A DNA stretch of 64,000 nt. Source: Leifsonia sp. Root227 (lineage in GTDB: Bacteria; Actinomycetota; Actinomycetes; Actinomycetales; Microbacteriaceae). Positions 42,569 to 52,017 of the stretch are shown one piece after another (positions within the stretch are counted from its first letter, which is position 1; each line of letters begins with the position of its first letter). The stretch spans positions 118,734-182,733 of the forward strand of contig NZ_LMIO01000001.1 of NCBI RefSeq assembly GCF_001428745.1. The letters run 5' to 3'. The notes under the pieces were generated by a model, which made no database searches, was not told the origin of the DNA, and saw only the letters and a program-made list of their open reading frames with translations. Position numbers and translations under genes: made by a program.

Positions 42569-44677
42569 TCAGGCGCAGGTGATCAGCGGTGCCGCCCAGT
42601 CTGCGCGGTCGTTGTAGCCGCCGTCTCCCGCGTCTCCGACGTGCAGCACGAGCTCGCGCACACCCGTGAGGTCCGCGTCGAACGCTGCGGCGGTGCCCCT
42701 GGCGACCGTGCCGCTGTCCCAGACCGTCGTGCCGTCCGCGATCAGCGAGAAGGTCGCCGTTCCGCCGTCCGGGCCGACGTTGTCGACGACATCGTCGATG
42801 CCGGCGATCCCGGTCAGCCGAGTGCACGTGCCGCCCAGGTAGTAGCGGATGTCGGACGGACTGGCCACGCCGAGCCCGGTGGGGTACGTGCTCCCCGCGA
42901 CCCGGATCGGGTTGCCGCCACCGACGCTCTGGTCGATGGCAGGCGTCATCCAGCCGCTCGTCGCCGACACCCAGGGCTGGTGCGACAACGGCTGGTTCGC
43001 GCCGGATGGCGGTGCGGGAGCGATCGTCACGGTCGATGCCGGCGATGTGACGGTCACCGGTCCACGGAGGCCGACGAACCGGACGGATGCGGTGACCGCC
43101 GACGCTCCGACGGGTGCGCTCGTCGGCACGGCGACAGTGAACGCCACATCGACAGAACGGCCGGGCTGGATGAGCGCCGGTTGCCGGCCCTTCGTCGTGC
43201 TCGTCCAGCCGTCCGGCGTTGCGAGCGTCGTCTTCGGAAGAGCGACGGGCGTGGTTCCGTCATTCCGGACCGTCACCCTCACGTCGAGTTTCGACCCAGC
43301 CGCGGCGAGCAGATTGACACTGGGACTCACGGCGGTGCCGTTCACGGCGGTGACCGCCGGCGCCCCCGCTGTCACGCGCGGACTGTCAGGGATGCCCGTG
43401 CTCTTGCTGACGACGAGGACGGACACGCCGTGGGCGGGCACCTGGGAGCGGATCGAATCCTTGGCTTCGCTCACCTGGTGGGTCCACGCATCCTTGACGG
43501 TCACGCGGGTGGCTTTCAGGCCGATCGTCGCCGGCGTCGTCGCGATCTCGGTCGCGGTGTCTCCGCGGTTGACGAGCGCGACGGCTGTCGCCCCGTTCGC
43601 GAGCGGCTTCGTCCAGGTCTCCGTCGTGCCGGCCGGCCCGACGCGGACCGCCTGCTTGCCGAGAGCATCCCGATCGATCGCGAGCAGGTCGGGGTTGGTG
43701 AGTGCGGCGATCGTCGCCTGGCTGAAGGTGCGCGGGTCGCTGCCGACCACCAGGGGGGCGGCCGACATCGACCACAGCGCCATCTGCGAGCGGAACTCCT
43801 CATCCGTCATCCCCAGTTGCGGCCCAAGGTAGTCCGGGTCGTTCCAGTGACCCGGCCCTGCGACCTCCGGGTGCCGTGCGTTGGCGTCGAAGTTGCGGAG
43901 CACGTCGGTGTATTTGATCGAGTTCACGAAGCCGACGTCGGTGTATGTGCGCCACGACTGGGCGATCGCCGGTGCGTAGCTCCAGGTGTTCGTCGACTGC
44001 TGCGACTCCGGGTAGTTGCCCCAGTCGGGCGACGTCACGGGGTTGCAGAGGTTGAAGATGATCGGCCGCCCGCTGCTGTTGTGCCGGAGGGCGTCCGCGA
44101 ACTGCGTGTACACGGTCTTCGGGTCGAGGTTCGCAGCGATTCCGCAGAGGAAGTCGACCTTCACGGCGTCGAACCCCCACGTCGCGAACGTGTCGGCGTC
44201 GGTCTGGTAATGGCCGTAGCTGCCGAGCCCGCACGATCCGGGGATGTACGGGCCGGCGTCGGTGTAGATGCCGGCCTTGAGCCCCTTCGCGTGGATGGCG
44301 GCGGCGAGAGCGGCCATCCCGTCCGGGAAGCGTGCCGGGTCGCCCTGCAGCAACCCGTCGGCGCCGCGCGGGGTCGCCGCTTGCCATCCGCCGTCGAGCC
44401 AGACGATGTCGTACCCGGCTTTGGCGAGGCCGCTGGAGACCAGGTGGTCGGCGACGTCCAGCACCTGAGCTGCGGTGTAGTCGCCGCCCAGACCGAAGTA
44501 CGTGTTCCAACCGGCGTACGGGGTCGCGGCGAGCGGGGCAGAAGGCGCGGCGGCGACCGCCGTGGGCGGCGAGGCCGGCTGAGGCGCAGCGGCCGCTGGC
44601 AAGGCCAACGCCGTCGACGCCGAGAGGCCGAGCAGCGCCGCGACGCCGAGCCCCAGTATGCGTTTCGTCAACATCAA
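42569..44677 (-). CDS. Secreted alpha-galactosidase, glycoside hydrolase family 27, with NEW3 and NPCBM domains
   Basis: A 702-residue protein with an N-terminal signal peptide (KRILGLGVAALLGLSASTALA, given by its ends KRILG and TALA). The GH27 TIM barrel is residues about 50-390: GWNTYFG, YDIVWLDGGW, nucleophile Asp175 in AVKVDFLCG and acid/base in GHWNDPDYLG (Asp280/Asp282). A NEW3-like domain (about 440-560) and a C-terminal NPCBM carbohydrate-binding domain (about 565-700) follow. It would cut terminal alpha-galactosyl groups from polymers or oligosaccharides outside the cell, supplying the importer on the other strand. Two adjacent ATGs (44677, 44674) are possible starts. Confidence 0.93.
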   Translation of the reverse strand: MMLTKRILGLGVAALLGLSASTALALPAAAAPQPASPPTAVAAAPSAPLAATPYAGWNTYFGLGGDYTAAQVLDVADHLVSSGLAKAGYDIVWLDGGWQAATPRGADGLLQGDPARFPDGMAALAAAIHAKGLKAGIYTDAGPYIPGSCGLGSYGHYQTDADTFATWGFDAVKVDFLCGIAANLDPKTVYTQFADALRHNSSGRPIIFNLCNPVTSPDWGNYPESQQSTNTWSYAPAIAQSWRTYTDVGFVNSIKYTDVLRNFDANARHPEVAGPGHWNDPDYLGPQLGMTDEEFRSQMALWSMSAAPLVVGSDPRTFSQATIAALTNPDLLAIDRDALGKQAVRVGPAGTTETWTKPLANGATAVALVNRGDTATEIATTPATIGLKATRVTVKDAWTHQVSEAKDSIRSQVPAHGVSVLVVSKSTGIPDSPRVTAGAPAVTAVNGTAVSPSVNLLAAAGSKLDVRVTVRNDGTTPVALPKTTLATPDGWTSTTKGRQPALIQPGRSVDVAFTVAVPTSAPVGASAVTASVRFVGLRGPVTVTSPASTVTIAPAPPSGANQPLSHQPWVSATSGWMTPAIDQSVGGGNPIRVAGSTYPTGLGVASPSDIRYYLGGTCTRLTGIAGIDDVVDNVGPDGGTATFSLIADGTTVWDSGTVARGTAAAFDADLTGVRELVLHVGDAGDGGYNDRADWAAPLITCA

Positions 44678-44854
44678 TACTCCTGACTTCTTTGTCGCCT
44701 GGCAGACCCAGGCACCTCATCAGACCGCAGGAGAGCGATGGCCGAAATGCAGGAGATCACGGAATATCTGGACAAGTCGACGATTGAGCGCACCGATCCG
44801 CAAGCCGGTCGGGTCGGTCGCGAGCGAAACGGACCGAGCCCATTCCGCCCCTCC

Positions 44855-45457
44855 TCACACCCGCGTCGGCGCCCCGAGCCCCGCGGCCGCCGCCGTCATG
44901 GCCGCCTCGGCGGACTCCACCGTGATCAGGCTGTTCCCCGCCACGATGTGCAACCCGTACGCATCCTCGAGGGCCACCAGGTTCATCGCCAGCGTCGCCA
45001 CGTCGAGGCGGGGGGCGAATGCTCCGGATGCGGTCCCTCGCTCCAGGATGGTGGTGTACGTGGCGAGCTGGCGCAGGTACATCTTCTCGACCAGGTCGTC
45101 GTGCAGCTTCGACGTTCCCGCCAGCACGTCGAACTCGTAGAGGAGGCGCATCAGGGCGTCGTCCGGGCCGCTGGGGAGACCCTCGCGGATGGCGGCGGCG
45201 AGCTGGAGCTGGGGCTCTGCGATGGCGGCGACCACGGCGTCGCGGTGGTCGCAGAAGCGTTCGAGACCGGCGCGGTGGGCCTCGACCAGGAGGGCGTCGA
45301 GGTCTTCGTAGTAGTAGAGGATCGCGCCGCGGGTGAGGCCGGCCTTCTCGGCCACGTCCGCGAGCGAGAGGGAGCGGAGGCCGTGCTCGGAGACGGCGGT
45401 GAGCGCCGCCTCCACGAGGTCGGCGCGGCGTTCCTCCTGCCTGCGCGGTCTGGCCAT
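44855..45457 (-). CDS. TetR/AcrR family transcriptional regulator
   Basis: A 200-residue repressor. The helix-turn-helix is at residues about 8-52 (ADLVEAALTAVSEHGLRSLSLADVAEKAG then TRGAILYYYEDLDALL, cited by parts). The C-terminal helical domain would bind an unknown ligand. It is divergent from the YtcJ-type amidohydrolase and APC permease genes, 94 bp away, with an inverted repeat between them; it likely represses both. It ends about 180 bp from the GH27 start, a gap in which I see nothing convincing. Confidence 0.9.
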   Translation of the reverse strand: MARPRRQEERRADLVEAALTAVSEHGLRSLSLADVAEKAGLTRGAILYYYEDLDALLVEAHRAGLERFCDHRDAVVAAIAEPQLQLAAAIREGLPSGPDDALMRLLYEFDVLAGTSKLHDDLVEKMYLRQLATYTTILERGTASGAFAPRLDVATLAMNLVALEDAYGLHIVAGNSLITVESAEAAMTAAAAGLGAPTRV

Positions 45458-45499
45458 TCCTTGACACTATCCGATCGGCGTGACACACTTTCGGAATTA

Positions 45500-45517
45500 T
45501 TTGACACAAGCGTCAAA
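45500..45517. promoter_or_regulatory. TetR operator candidate overlapping a -35 box
   Basis: TTTGAC (45500-45505), six bases, GTCAAA (45512-45517) is a perfect inverted repeat in the divergent region. It contains TTGACA (45501-45506), a consensus -35 for the plus strand, and on the minus strand TTGACG. A further TTGACAC lies at 45461-45467, next to the TetR start. Binding would block both promoters. Confidence 0.6.
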
Positions 45518-45551
45518 GAATAGATCCAGTTCACCGCCGAGAGGGATATCC

Positions 45552-47246
45552 GTGACCGACCTGCTCCTCACCAACGCGTCCGTCCGCACATTCGACGACG
45601 CCCGTCCCTGGGCAGAGGCCGTCGGGATCACCGGTGGGAGGATCAGCTACGTCGGCTCCGTGGACGACGCACCGGCCGCCGCCGAGACCCGCGACCTCGG
45701 CGGCGCGTCCGTCACGCCGGGCATCATCGACAGCCACAACCACCTGCTGCTCGGCTTCGATCAGGATGCGGTCAGCCTCGAAGGCGCGGACACGCTCGAG
45801 GAGGTGCGCCGCCGCATCCACGAGCTGGCGGAGCGCCGCCCCGACCTCGACTGGATCTGCGCCGAGAACGCCGTCTACTCGATCGTCTCCGGCCGCCGCC
45901 CGAACGCCGACGACCTCGCCGGACTCACCGACCGCCCGATCTTCGTCACCACCTACGACCAGCACTCGGTGTGGCTGGACGAGAAGGCCATGCGCATCCT
46001 CGGGATCGCGGACGGGGGCGACATCCCGTGGGGCCGCCCCGAGCGCCGCGCCGACGGCACGGCCACGGGGTGGGTGACCGACTTCTACACCAGCGCCATG
46101 ACCACGGCAGGGCTCGCGGGGCTGCAGCGCGACATCCCGATGTACTCCCCGGAGCGCCGCTACCGCAAGCTCATCGGCAGCCTCGGGCTCGCGACCGCGA
46201 GCGGCATCACCACCGTGGTCGAGCCGCAGGTGCCGCTTGCCGAGATCGACCTCCTCCACCGCGCGCAGGCGGAGGGCCGGCTGAGCTCGCGCGTGATCGC
46301 CGCGCTGTTCCACCCCATCGACGCCGACGCCGCCTTCCGCCGGGACCTCCGGGATGCGGTCGACTCCGCCCCGCACAACGACCTCCTCCGCTTCGGCCCC
46401 GTCAAGCTCTACGCCGACGACGTGATCGAACCGCACACCGCGTGGATGCTCGACGACTACGCCGACCGGCCAGGTCACCGCGGCCATCCAAGCGCGCCGC
46501 TCGGCGAGCTGACCAGGATCGTCACCGAGCTCGACCGGCTCGGCTTCCAGACTCACACGCACGCCACAGGAGACGGCGGCATCCGGCTGGCCCTGGATGC
46601 GATCGAGCACGCCGGCAGAGCCAACGGCACGGTCGACCGGCGTCACGGCATCGTGCACGTCGAGTGCCTGCACCCGGACGACCTCCCGCGGTTCGCGGCC
46701 CTCGGCATCACCGCCGCCATGCAGCCGCGGCACTGCTCCCCGGACCTCGTCGCCGGCACCTGGATGGAGAACGTGGGCGAGCAGCGCTGGGACCGCGCGT
46801 GGCGCATCCGCTCCCTGATGGCCTCCGGGGCGCACGTCGCCCTCTCGAGCGACTGGCAGGTGGGGGAGATGGACCCGCTCGTCGGCTTCTACTCCGCGCT
46901 CACCCGCGCCGGTCTCGACGGGCGAGACGCGTGGACGCCCGACGAACGTCTCTCACTCGACGACACCATCCGCGGCTACACCCGCGAGGGTGCGTGGGCC
47001 TGGCACTCCGAGCAGGACCTCGGGGTGATCCGCGTCGGCGCGAAGGCCGACGTGGTCGCCTGGTCCGACGACCTCTACACGCACGAAGGCGACCCGTCCG
47101 GCCTGCTCGATCAGCGGGCGGACCTCACCATCGTGGGCGGTGCGGTCGTGCACGACGCGGCCGCCGCATCCGCTGTCCCGTCCGTCTACGGCGGGCTCGC
47201 GCACTGCTCGGCGACCCACGCCGAGACGGTCAGCACCCCCCACTGA
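45552..47246 (+). CDS. YtcJ-type amidohydrolase
   Basis: A 564-residue metal-dependent hydrolase. GTG at 45552 is preceded by GAGAGGG; the frame is open upstream through the operator, which argues against earlier starts. Motifs: GGASVTPGIIDSHNHLLLG with the HxH metal pair (HNH), HTHATGDGGI, HVECLHPDD and SSDWQVGEMDP with the final Asp. It lacks a signal peptide and would hydrolyse an amide or ring C-N bond in the cytosol. The family includes N-substituted formamide deformylases. It is followed by an amino-acid-type permease, so the substrate or product may be an amino acid derivative. Confidence 0.9.
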   Translation: MTDLLLTNASVRTFDDARPWAEAVGITGGRISYVGSVDDAPAAAETRDLGGASVTPGIIDSHNHLLLGFDQDAVSLEGADTLEEVRRRIHELAERRPDLDWICAENAVYSIVSGRRPNADDLAGLTDRPIFVTTYDQHSVWLDEKAMRILGIADGGDIPWGRPERRADGTATGWVTDFYTSAMTTAGLAGLQRDIPMYSPERRYRKLIGSLGLATASGITTVVEPQVPLAEIDLLHRAQAEGRLSSRVIAALFHPIDADAAFRRDLRDAVDSAPHNDLLRFGPVKLYADDVIEPHTAWMLDDYADRPGHRGHPSAPLGELTRIVTELDRLGFQTHTHATGDGGIRLALDAIEHAGRANGTVDRRHGIVHVECLHPDDLPRFAALGITAAMQPRHCSPDLVAGTWMENVGEQRWDRAWRIRSLMASGAHVALSSDWQVGEMDPLVGFYSALTRAGLDGRDAWTPDERLSLDDTIRGYTREGAWAWHSEQDLGVIRVGAKADVVAWSDDLYTHEGDPSGLLDQRADLTIVGGAVVHDAAAASAVPSVYGGLAHCSATHAETVSTPH

Positions 47247-47295
47247 TCCGTCCCCCCCCTGATCCGTTCCTCCCACCGTCGCGAAGGAAACCCTC

Positions 47296-48684
47296 ATGTC
47301 CCAGCTCGACCCGGCCATCGCACCGTCCCGCACCGCGGAAGCACCTCCAGCATCGGGGGCTCCCGGCCTCCGCAGAACCCTCAAGCTCCGGCACATCGTC
47401 TTCCTCGGGCTGGCGTACATGGCGCCCCTCGCGGTCTTCGACACGTTCGGGATCGTGGCGGACGTCACCCACGGGCACGTCCCACTCGCCTATCTCGTCG
47501 TGCTCGTCGCCGTCCTGATCACGGCGCTCAGCTACTCCAGGATGGTCAAGGTCTTCCCGTTCGCCGGCTCGGCATACACGTACACCAGGGAGGCGATCAA
47601 CCCGCACATCGGCTTCCTGGTCGGCTGGGCGGCGACCCTCGACTATCTGCTGCTGCCGATGATCAACGCGCTGCTGTCGGCCATCTACATGTCAGCGGCG
47701 TTCCCCGGCATCCCGTCGTGGGTGTGGATCCTGTCCACCATCGTCATCTGCACGGTCCTGAACCTGATCGGGGTGCAGATCGCGGCGAAGGTGAACGTGA
47801 TCCTGGTGGTGATCCAGGTGGTGGTCGCCGTGGTATTCGTCGCGCTGACGATCAAGAACATCGTGGATGGCGCGAACGGCGCCTCGTTCTCGATGACGCC
47901 CTTCTTCTCGCCGGGGCTCGACCTCCCGGCCGTCGCGTCGGGAGCGGCCATCCTCGCGCTGTCGTTCCTGGGCTTCGACGCGGTCAGCACCCTGGCGGAG
48001 GAGGCGGAGAAGCCGAAGAGGGACATCCCGAGGGCGATCCTCATCATCGTCGCCGTCGCCGGGGTCTTCTTCGTCTCGGTCACCTACGCGATGCAGGTGC
48101 TGTTCCCCGATGTGGCGAAGGTCGGCAACATCGTCGGAGCGTCGCCGGAGATCGCGAAGTACATCGGCGGCGCCGCCTTCCAGGCCGTCTTCATCGGCGG
48201 GTACATGGTCGCCGTGCTCGGCTGCGGCATCACCCAGCAGATGAGCGCAGCGCGCCTGCTCTACGCGATGGGGCGGGACGGCGCGCTCCCGAAGCGCTTC
48301 TTCGGCTCGCTGAACCGCGCGGGCGTTCCTGCGGCGAATGTGCTCCTCATCGCCGCGCTCGCCTGCTCCGCCGTCTTCCTCGACCTCGGCCGTGCGGCAT
48401 CCCTCATCAACTTCGGCGCGTTCGTCGCCTTCATCTTCGTGAACCTGTCGGTGATCTTCACCTACCTCCGGTTCGTGAAGAAGCGCGGCTGGCGTGCTGC
48501 CATCGGGTACCTGGTTCTCCCAGGGCTCGGGGTGGCGATCAACGTCGCCCTCTGGTTCAGCCTGGAGCCGAGTGCGATGATCGTCGGCGGGGTCTGGGTG
48601 GCGATCGGTCTGGCCTACCTGCTCTGGCGCACCCGGTTCTTCCGGGTGAGCCCACCGCCGCTGCGCGGGCCGAGCGATCTCTAG
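47296..48684 (+). CDS. APC family amino acid/amine permease
   Basis: A 462-residue membrane protein with about twelve segments. The first (LRHIVFLGLAYMAPLAVFDTFG region, residues about 34-55) has the APC-type unwound glycine stretch, and GFDAVSTLAEEAEKPKRDIPRAI (ends: GFDAVS and RDIPRAI, about 220-242) is the hallmark loop. An AAGGAAA precedes the ATG, 49 bp after the amidohydrolase stop, so the two are likely co-transcribed under TetR. It ends one base before the stop of the convergent ribokinase gene. Substrate unknown. Confidence 0.92.
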   Translation: MSQLDPAIAPSRTAEAPPASGAPGLRRTLKLRHIVFLGLAYMAPLAVFDTFGIVADVTHGHVPLAYLVVLVAVLITALSYSRMVKVFPFAGSAYTYTREAINPHIGFLVGWAATLDYLLLPMINALLSAIYMSAAFPGIPSWVWILSTIVICTVLNLIGVQIAAKVNVILVVIQVVVAVVFVALTIKNIVDGANGASFSMTPFFSPGLDLPAVASGAAILALSFLGFDAVSTLAEEAEKPKRDIPRAILIIVAVAGVFFVSVTYAMQVLFPDVAKVGNIVGASPEIAKYIGGAAFQAVFIGGYMVAVLGCGITQQMSAARLLYAMGRDGALPKRFFGSLNRAGVPAANVLLIAALACSAVFLDLGRAASLINFGAFVAFIFVNLSVIFTYLRFVKKRGWRAAIGYLVLPGLGVAINVALWFSLEPSAMIVGGVWVAIGLAYLLWRTRFFRVSPPPLRGPSDL

Positions 48685-48685
48685 C

Positions 48686-49513
48686 TCAGGCGGCGTATGC
48701 CGCCAGCGGGGCGAGGTCAGGTTGCGACGACGGGTCGGCGACCGCCGCGGCGCCGACCGCGCAGGCGGTGGTGAGCGCGTCGACAGGGCTGAACCCTTCG
48801 CGCAGCGCGAGCGTCAGAGCAGCGCAGAACGCGTCGCCTGCGCCGACCGTGTTGACGGGGGTCGTCGCGACGGCGGGCACAGAGGCGATCGTCTCGCCGC
48901 GCTCGAGCAGCGCAGCGCCTTTCGATCCGTACGTGACGGCGACGAGCGGCGCATCCCGCAGTTCGGGCATCAGCGCGTACTCGGTCTCGTTGACGATGAA
49001 CAGGTCGACCCGGTCGAGCACGGCGCGGGGCAACGGCTGGGCAGGCGCGGCGTTCAGTGCCAGATAGCCGGGAACCGTCTCGGCCAGGCGCGTGATGAGT
49101 TCCATCGAGATCTCGAGCTGCGCGAGCACCGTCTCGTCGTCGGCGAACGCGACGCCGTCGATGGTGACCAGTGCGTTGGCGCCCTCGCACACCGCGATCT
49201 GGTTCTCGCCTGCGGCGTCCACCACGATGAGGGCGGTGCCGGTGGCTTCGCTCACGGAGGCGATGTGCGTGGTGTCGACCCCGGCGTCCGTGAGCGCTGT
49301 GCGCATCCACTGGCCGTCGGCGTCGTCGCCCACCGCTCCGACCATGCGCACCTCGGCGCCGAGGCGTGCGGCGGCCGCGGCCTGGTTGGCTCCCTTGCCG
49401 CCCGCGTCGCGCCGCAGCCGGCCGCCTCCGATGGTCTCGCCGGGCTCCGGCAGGCGGCTGGTGATGGCGGTGAGGTCGACGTTGACGCTGCCGACGACGG
49501 TGAGTTTCTGCAC
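48686..49513 (-). CDS. rbsK: PfkB family carbohydrate kinase, probable ribokinase
   Basis: A 275-residue sugar kinase, slightly shorter than typical ribokinases (about 300). The N-terminal GSVNVDLTAI, GGGRLRRDAGGKGANQAAAAARLG (ends: GGGRL and GKGANQA) and the C-terminal VNTVGAGDAFCAAL with the catalytic Asp identify the family. It phosphorylates ribose to ribose 5-phosphate with ATP. It is downstream of a GntR regulator on the same strand and opposite a nucleoside transporter and hydrolase, which would release the ribose. Confidence 0.92.
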   Translation of the reverse strand: MQKLTVVGSVNVDLTAITSRLPEPGETIGGGRLRRDAGGKGANQAAAAARLGAEVRMVGAVGDDADGQWMRTALTDAGVDTTHIASVSEATGTALIVVDAAGENQIAVCEGANALVTIDGVAFADDETVLAQLEISMELITRLAETVPGYLALNAAPAQPLPRAVLDRVDLFIVNETEYALMPELRDAPLVAVTYGSKGAALLERGETIASVPAVATTPVNTVGAGDAFCAALTLALREGFSPVDALTTACAVGAAAVADPSSQPDLAPLAAYAA

Positions 49514-49568
49514 GCTGGTGGGTCTCTCTGCTGCGGGGGACGGCGGTGGAATGTCTGGGACGGCGTGG

Positions 49569-50357
49569 TCAGGCCTGCGAGGCCTGCACCACGGAGAGGT
49601 GGGCGACCCGCGACGACACGATGCACTTGGCGAGGTAGATGGGCGTCCCGTCGATCTCGGCGGTCTGCGTGAGGATGAGCACGGGGTCGTTGGCCCCGAG
49701 GGCGAGGAGCTTCGCGCGGGATGCCCCGGCGACGTTCACCGCGATCTGGCACACGCCGGAGCTGAACACCGGGCCAACGCGCTCGATCAGCTCGGCGAGG
49801 AGGGTCGCGGGAGCTGCGGCGGCCGCACCCAGATGTTCGGCGATCGCCGGGCTCACGTCGCTCAGGTAGCGGCCGGCCGGGAAGTGCTCCTGCACGATCG
49901 CGATGGGCTCGCCGTCGCGCTCGATCACGCTCTCGCGGAACCAGGTGTTGGCCGCGAGGTCGATGGCCAGCTTGTTGGACACGAAGTCGGTGGTCGGCTG
50001 CATCGCGAACTCGACGGGACGCACGACCACCCGGCCGTCGCCGTCCGACAGTGCATGCTCGAACGGCCGCAGCTCCTCCAGGCCGACCCTCGGGATGCTC
50101 GTGGCGACGAAGCGCCCCACCCCGCGGCGCGTGACGATCAGGCCGTCCTCCTCCAGGAGCATGAGCGCTTCGCGGACGACCGTGCGGCTGACTCCGAGGG
50201 ATGCGCCGAGCTCCGTCTCCCGAGGAAGCGCGGACCCGAGGGGGAAGACGTGCCCGCGGATGCCCTCGGCGATTCGCGAGTACACGGCCACGCGCAACGG
50301 CTGACCGACCGTGGTGGTGAGATTCCGGTCCAGGAACTGGTCGACGGTCATGGTCAT
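49569..50357 (-). CDS. GntR family transcriptional regulator, HutC type
   Basis: A 262-residue regulator. ATG at 50357 (MTMTVDQF) has GGGAG 8 bases upstream; an in-frame ATG 39 bases earlier is less likely. The winged helix is at residues about 25-85 (LPRETELGASLGVSRTVVREALMLLEEDGL, cited by ends LPRETEL and EEDGL). The UTRA-type effector domain has FRESVIERDGEPIAIVQEHFP and IAEHLG. It is divergent from the MFS transporter and followed by ribokinase, so it probably senses a nucleoside or phosphorylated sugar. Confidence 0.9.
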   Translation of the reverse strand: MTMTVDQFLDRNLTTTVGQPLRVAVYSRIAEGIRGHVFPLGSALPRETELGASLGVSRTVVREALMLLEEDGLIVTRRGVGRFVATSIPRVGLEELRPFEHALSDGDGRVVVRPVEFAMQPTTDFVSNKLAIDLAANTWFRESVIERDGEPIAIVQEHFPAGRYLSDVSPAIAEHLGAAAAAPATLLAELIERVGPVFSSGVCQIAVNVAGASRAKLLALGANDPVLILTQTAEIDGTPIYLAKCIVSSRVAHLSVVQASQA

Positions 50358-50435
50358 TTCGCAGGCTCCCTCGCTCGTCAGGTCTCCCATATTCAATCAC
50401 GAAAATCTCCAGTGGTTCGCATGTCGCACCGGAGA

Positions 50436-50451
50436 GGTATAACATCGTACC
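50436..50451. promoter_or_regulatory. -10 box and candidate GntR operator before the MFS gene
   Basis: GGTA-N8-TACC (50436-50451) encloses TATAAC (50438-50443), a good -10 for the plus strand about 60 bp before the GTG. The -35 is poor. The position between divergent GntR and MFS genes suits a repressor site. Confidence 0.4.
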
Positions 50452-50505
50452 CGCCGTGCTCCACACGGCCCTGTACCCCGAACAGTCAGACAAAGGAGTC
50501 GCCCC

Positions 50506-51927
50506 GTGAGTTCCCCCACGCTCGACAGCGCCGCCACGGCCGCCGCACATCCATCGGCCCCGCCGTTGCGCGGAGGAAAGGCCGTCGCGCTCGTCGCCAC
50601 GCTCATCCTCGGTGTGCTGTCGTTCCAGCTCAACGCCAGCATGATCACCCCCGCACTGCCCGATATCGCCCGCGACCTGCACGAGAGCGTCGGCGCGGTG
50701 TCGCAGGTGTCGTCGCTGTTCTTCCTCGCCGGAGCGATCGGCGGTGTCGTGCTGTCGCGCTGGAGCGACTTCATCGGCCGCAAGCAGGCGCTCGTGCTCG
50801 TGCTCGTGGTGCTGGCGGCGGGAACGCTGCTCTGCATGTTCGCGCCGAGCCTTCCCGTGCTGCTGATCGGCCGCGCGCTGCAGGGGGCGTCGAGTGCGGC
50901 GTTCCAGCTCTCCTACGTGATCCTGAGCGAGCGGATGAGCGCCAAGGTCTTCGGCACGACGCTCGGCATCATCACCGCGGTGAACGGCGGAGTCGGCGGC
51001 GTCGACGGCTACTTCGGCGGTCTGCTCGCCGACACCTTCGGCTTCCGCTCGATCTTCGTGGTGATCTTCCTCGTCGGCCTGGTCGCCCTGGCCTGCGTGC
51101 TCCTCGTCGTTCCCAAGACCTCCAAGCCGGTGTCGCCAGGACGCATGGACTGGTGGGGCGCGGCCGTGCTCTCGATCGCGCTGGTCTGCGTCACGTTCTT
51201 CGTCTCGCAGGGCTCGTCGGCCGGCTGGGCCGCGCCGATCACGCTGCTCTACCTGGCGGGCACCATCGTCTCGCTTGTGGCGTTCTGGTTCGTCGAGAAG
51301 AAGCGCACCACCCCGCTGATCGCCGTCGAGCACCTGCGCTCCCGTCAGGTCTGGCCGGTGATCGCCACAACCATCCTGACCCTGTCCGGCGTGTTCGCGG
51401 TGATCAACTTCACCGTGGTGCTGCTCAGCCAGGATGCGAAGGTCGGCTTCGGTCTCGACGCCGCGACCTCCGCGCTGCTCTTCCTCGCGCCGCCCGCCCT
51501 GATCGGTGTGTTCGCCGCACCGCTCTCCGGCTGGCTGGCGGGCAGGCAGGGCTGGATCCGCATCCTGCGCATCGGCATGGTGCTCTGCATCCTGGCCCTC
51601 GTCGTGATCAGCCTGCTGCCGCAGAACCAGGGCGTCGTCCTGGCGATGATCGCGCTGCTCGGCCTCACATACAACGGCCTCGTGCTCACCACGATCAACG
51701 GACTCGGCGTGCTGCTCTCCCCGCCGGACGCCCCGGCCGCGCTGCCCGGCCTGAACGGCGCAGGGTTCGGCATCGGAGCGAGCCTCGGCATCGGCATCGT
51801 GGCGCCGTTCGTCGCCCAGGGCACACTCGCCGGTTACGGCATCGCGCTCTGGATCAGCGTGGGGATCACCGTCCTCGCGCTGATCGCCAGCCTGTTCATC
51901 GCGCCGCGCCGCGGGCAGACCATCTAG
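50506..51927 (+). CDS. MFS transporter, probable nucleoside uptake
   Basis: A 473-residue permease starting at GTG after an AAAGGAG. Fourteen or so hydrophobic segments fit the DHA2-like layout. The loop 2-3 motif is LSRWSDFIGRKQALVL (about residues 84-99), the MFS signature, and LIGRALQGASSAAFQL follows. The family usually exports drugs, but here the gene precedes a nucleoside hydrolase and is opposite ribokinase, which favours nucleoside import. Proline/glycine-rich NGLGVLLSPPDAPAALPGLNGAGFG (ends: NGLGV and NGAGFG) near residue 405 is typical. Confidence 0.85.
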   Translation: MSSPTLDSAATAAAHPSAPPLRGGKAVALVATLILGVLSFQLNASMITPALPDIARDLHESVGAVSQVSSLFFLAGAIGGVVLSRWSDFIGRKQALVLVLVVLAAGTLLCMFAPSLPVLLIGRALQGASSAAFQLSYVILSERMSAKVFGTTLGIITAVNGGVGGVDGYFGGLLADTFGFRSIFVVIFLVGLVALACVLLVVPKTSKPVSPGRMDWWGAAVLSIALVCVTFFVSQGSSAGWAAPITLLYLAGTIVSLVAFWFVEKKRTTPLIAVEHLRSRQVWPVIATTILTLSGVFAVINFTVVLLSQDAKVGFGLDAATSALLFLAPPALIGVFAAPLSGWLAGRQGWIRILRIGMVLCILALVVISLLPQNQGVVLAMIALLGLTYNGLVLTTINGLGVLLSPPDAPAALPGLNGAGFGIGASLGIGIVAPFVAQGTLAGYGIALWISVGITVLALIASLFIAPRRGQTI

Positions 51928-52017
51928 CCGCCCAGCCGTCGTCCTCGCACCACCCTCGCGGGGCGTCCGGTTCGGCCGGATGCCCCGCATCACCACCAGA
52001 AACACGGAGCACCACGC

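Noticed and set aside
44738..45523. A plus-strand frame opposite the TetR gene
   Set aside because: Most of it is antisense to a clear TetR helix-turn-helix gene. Only the first 40 codons are outside, and they show no family signature.
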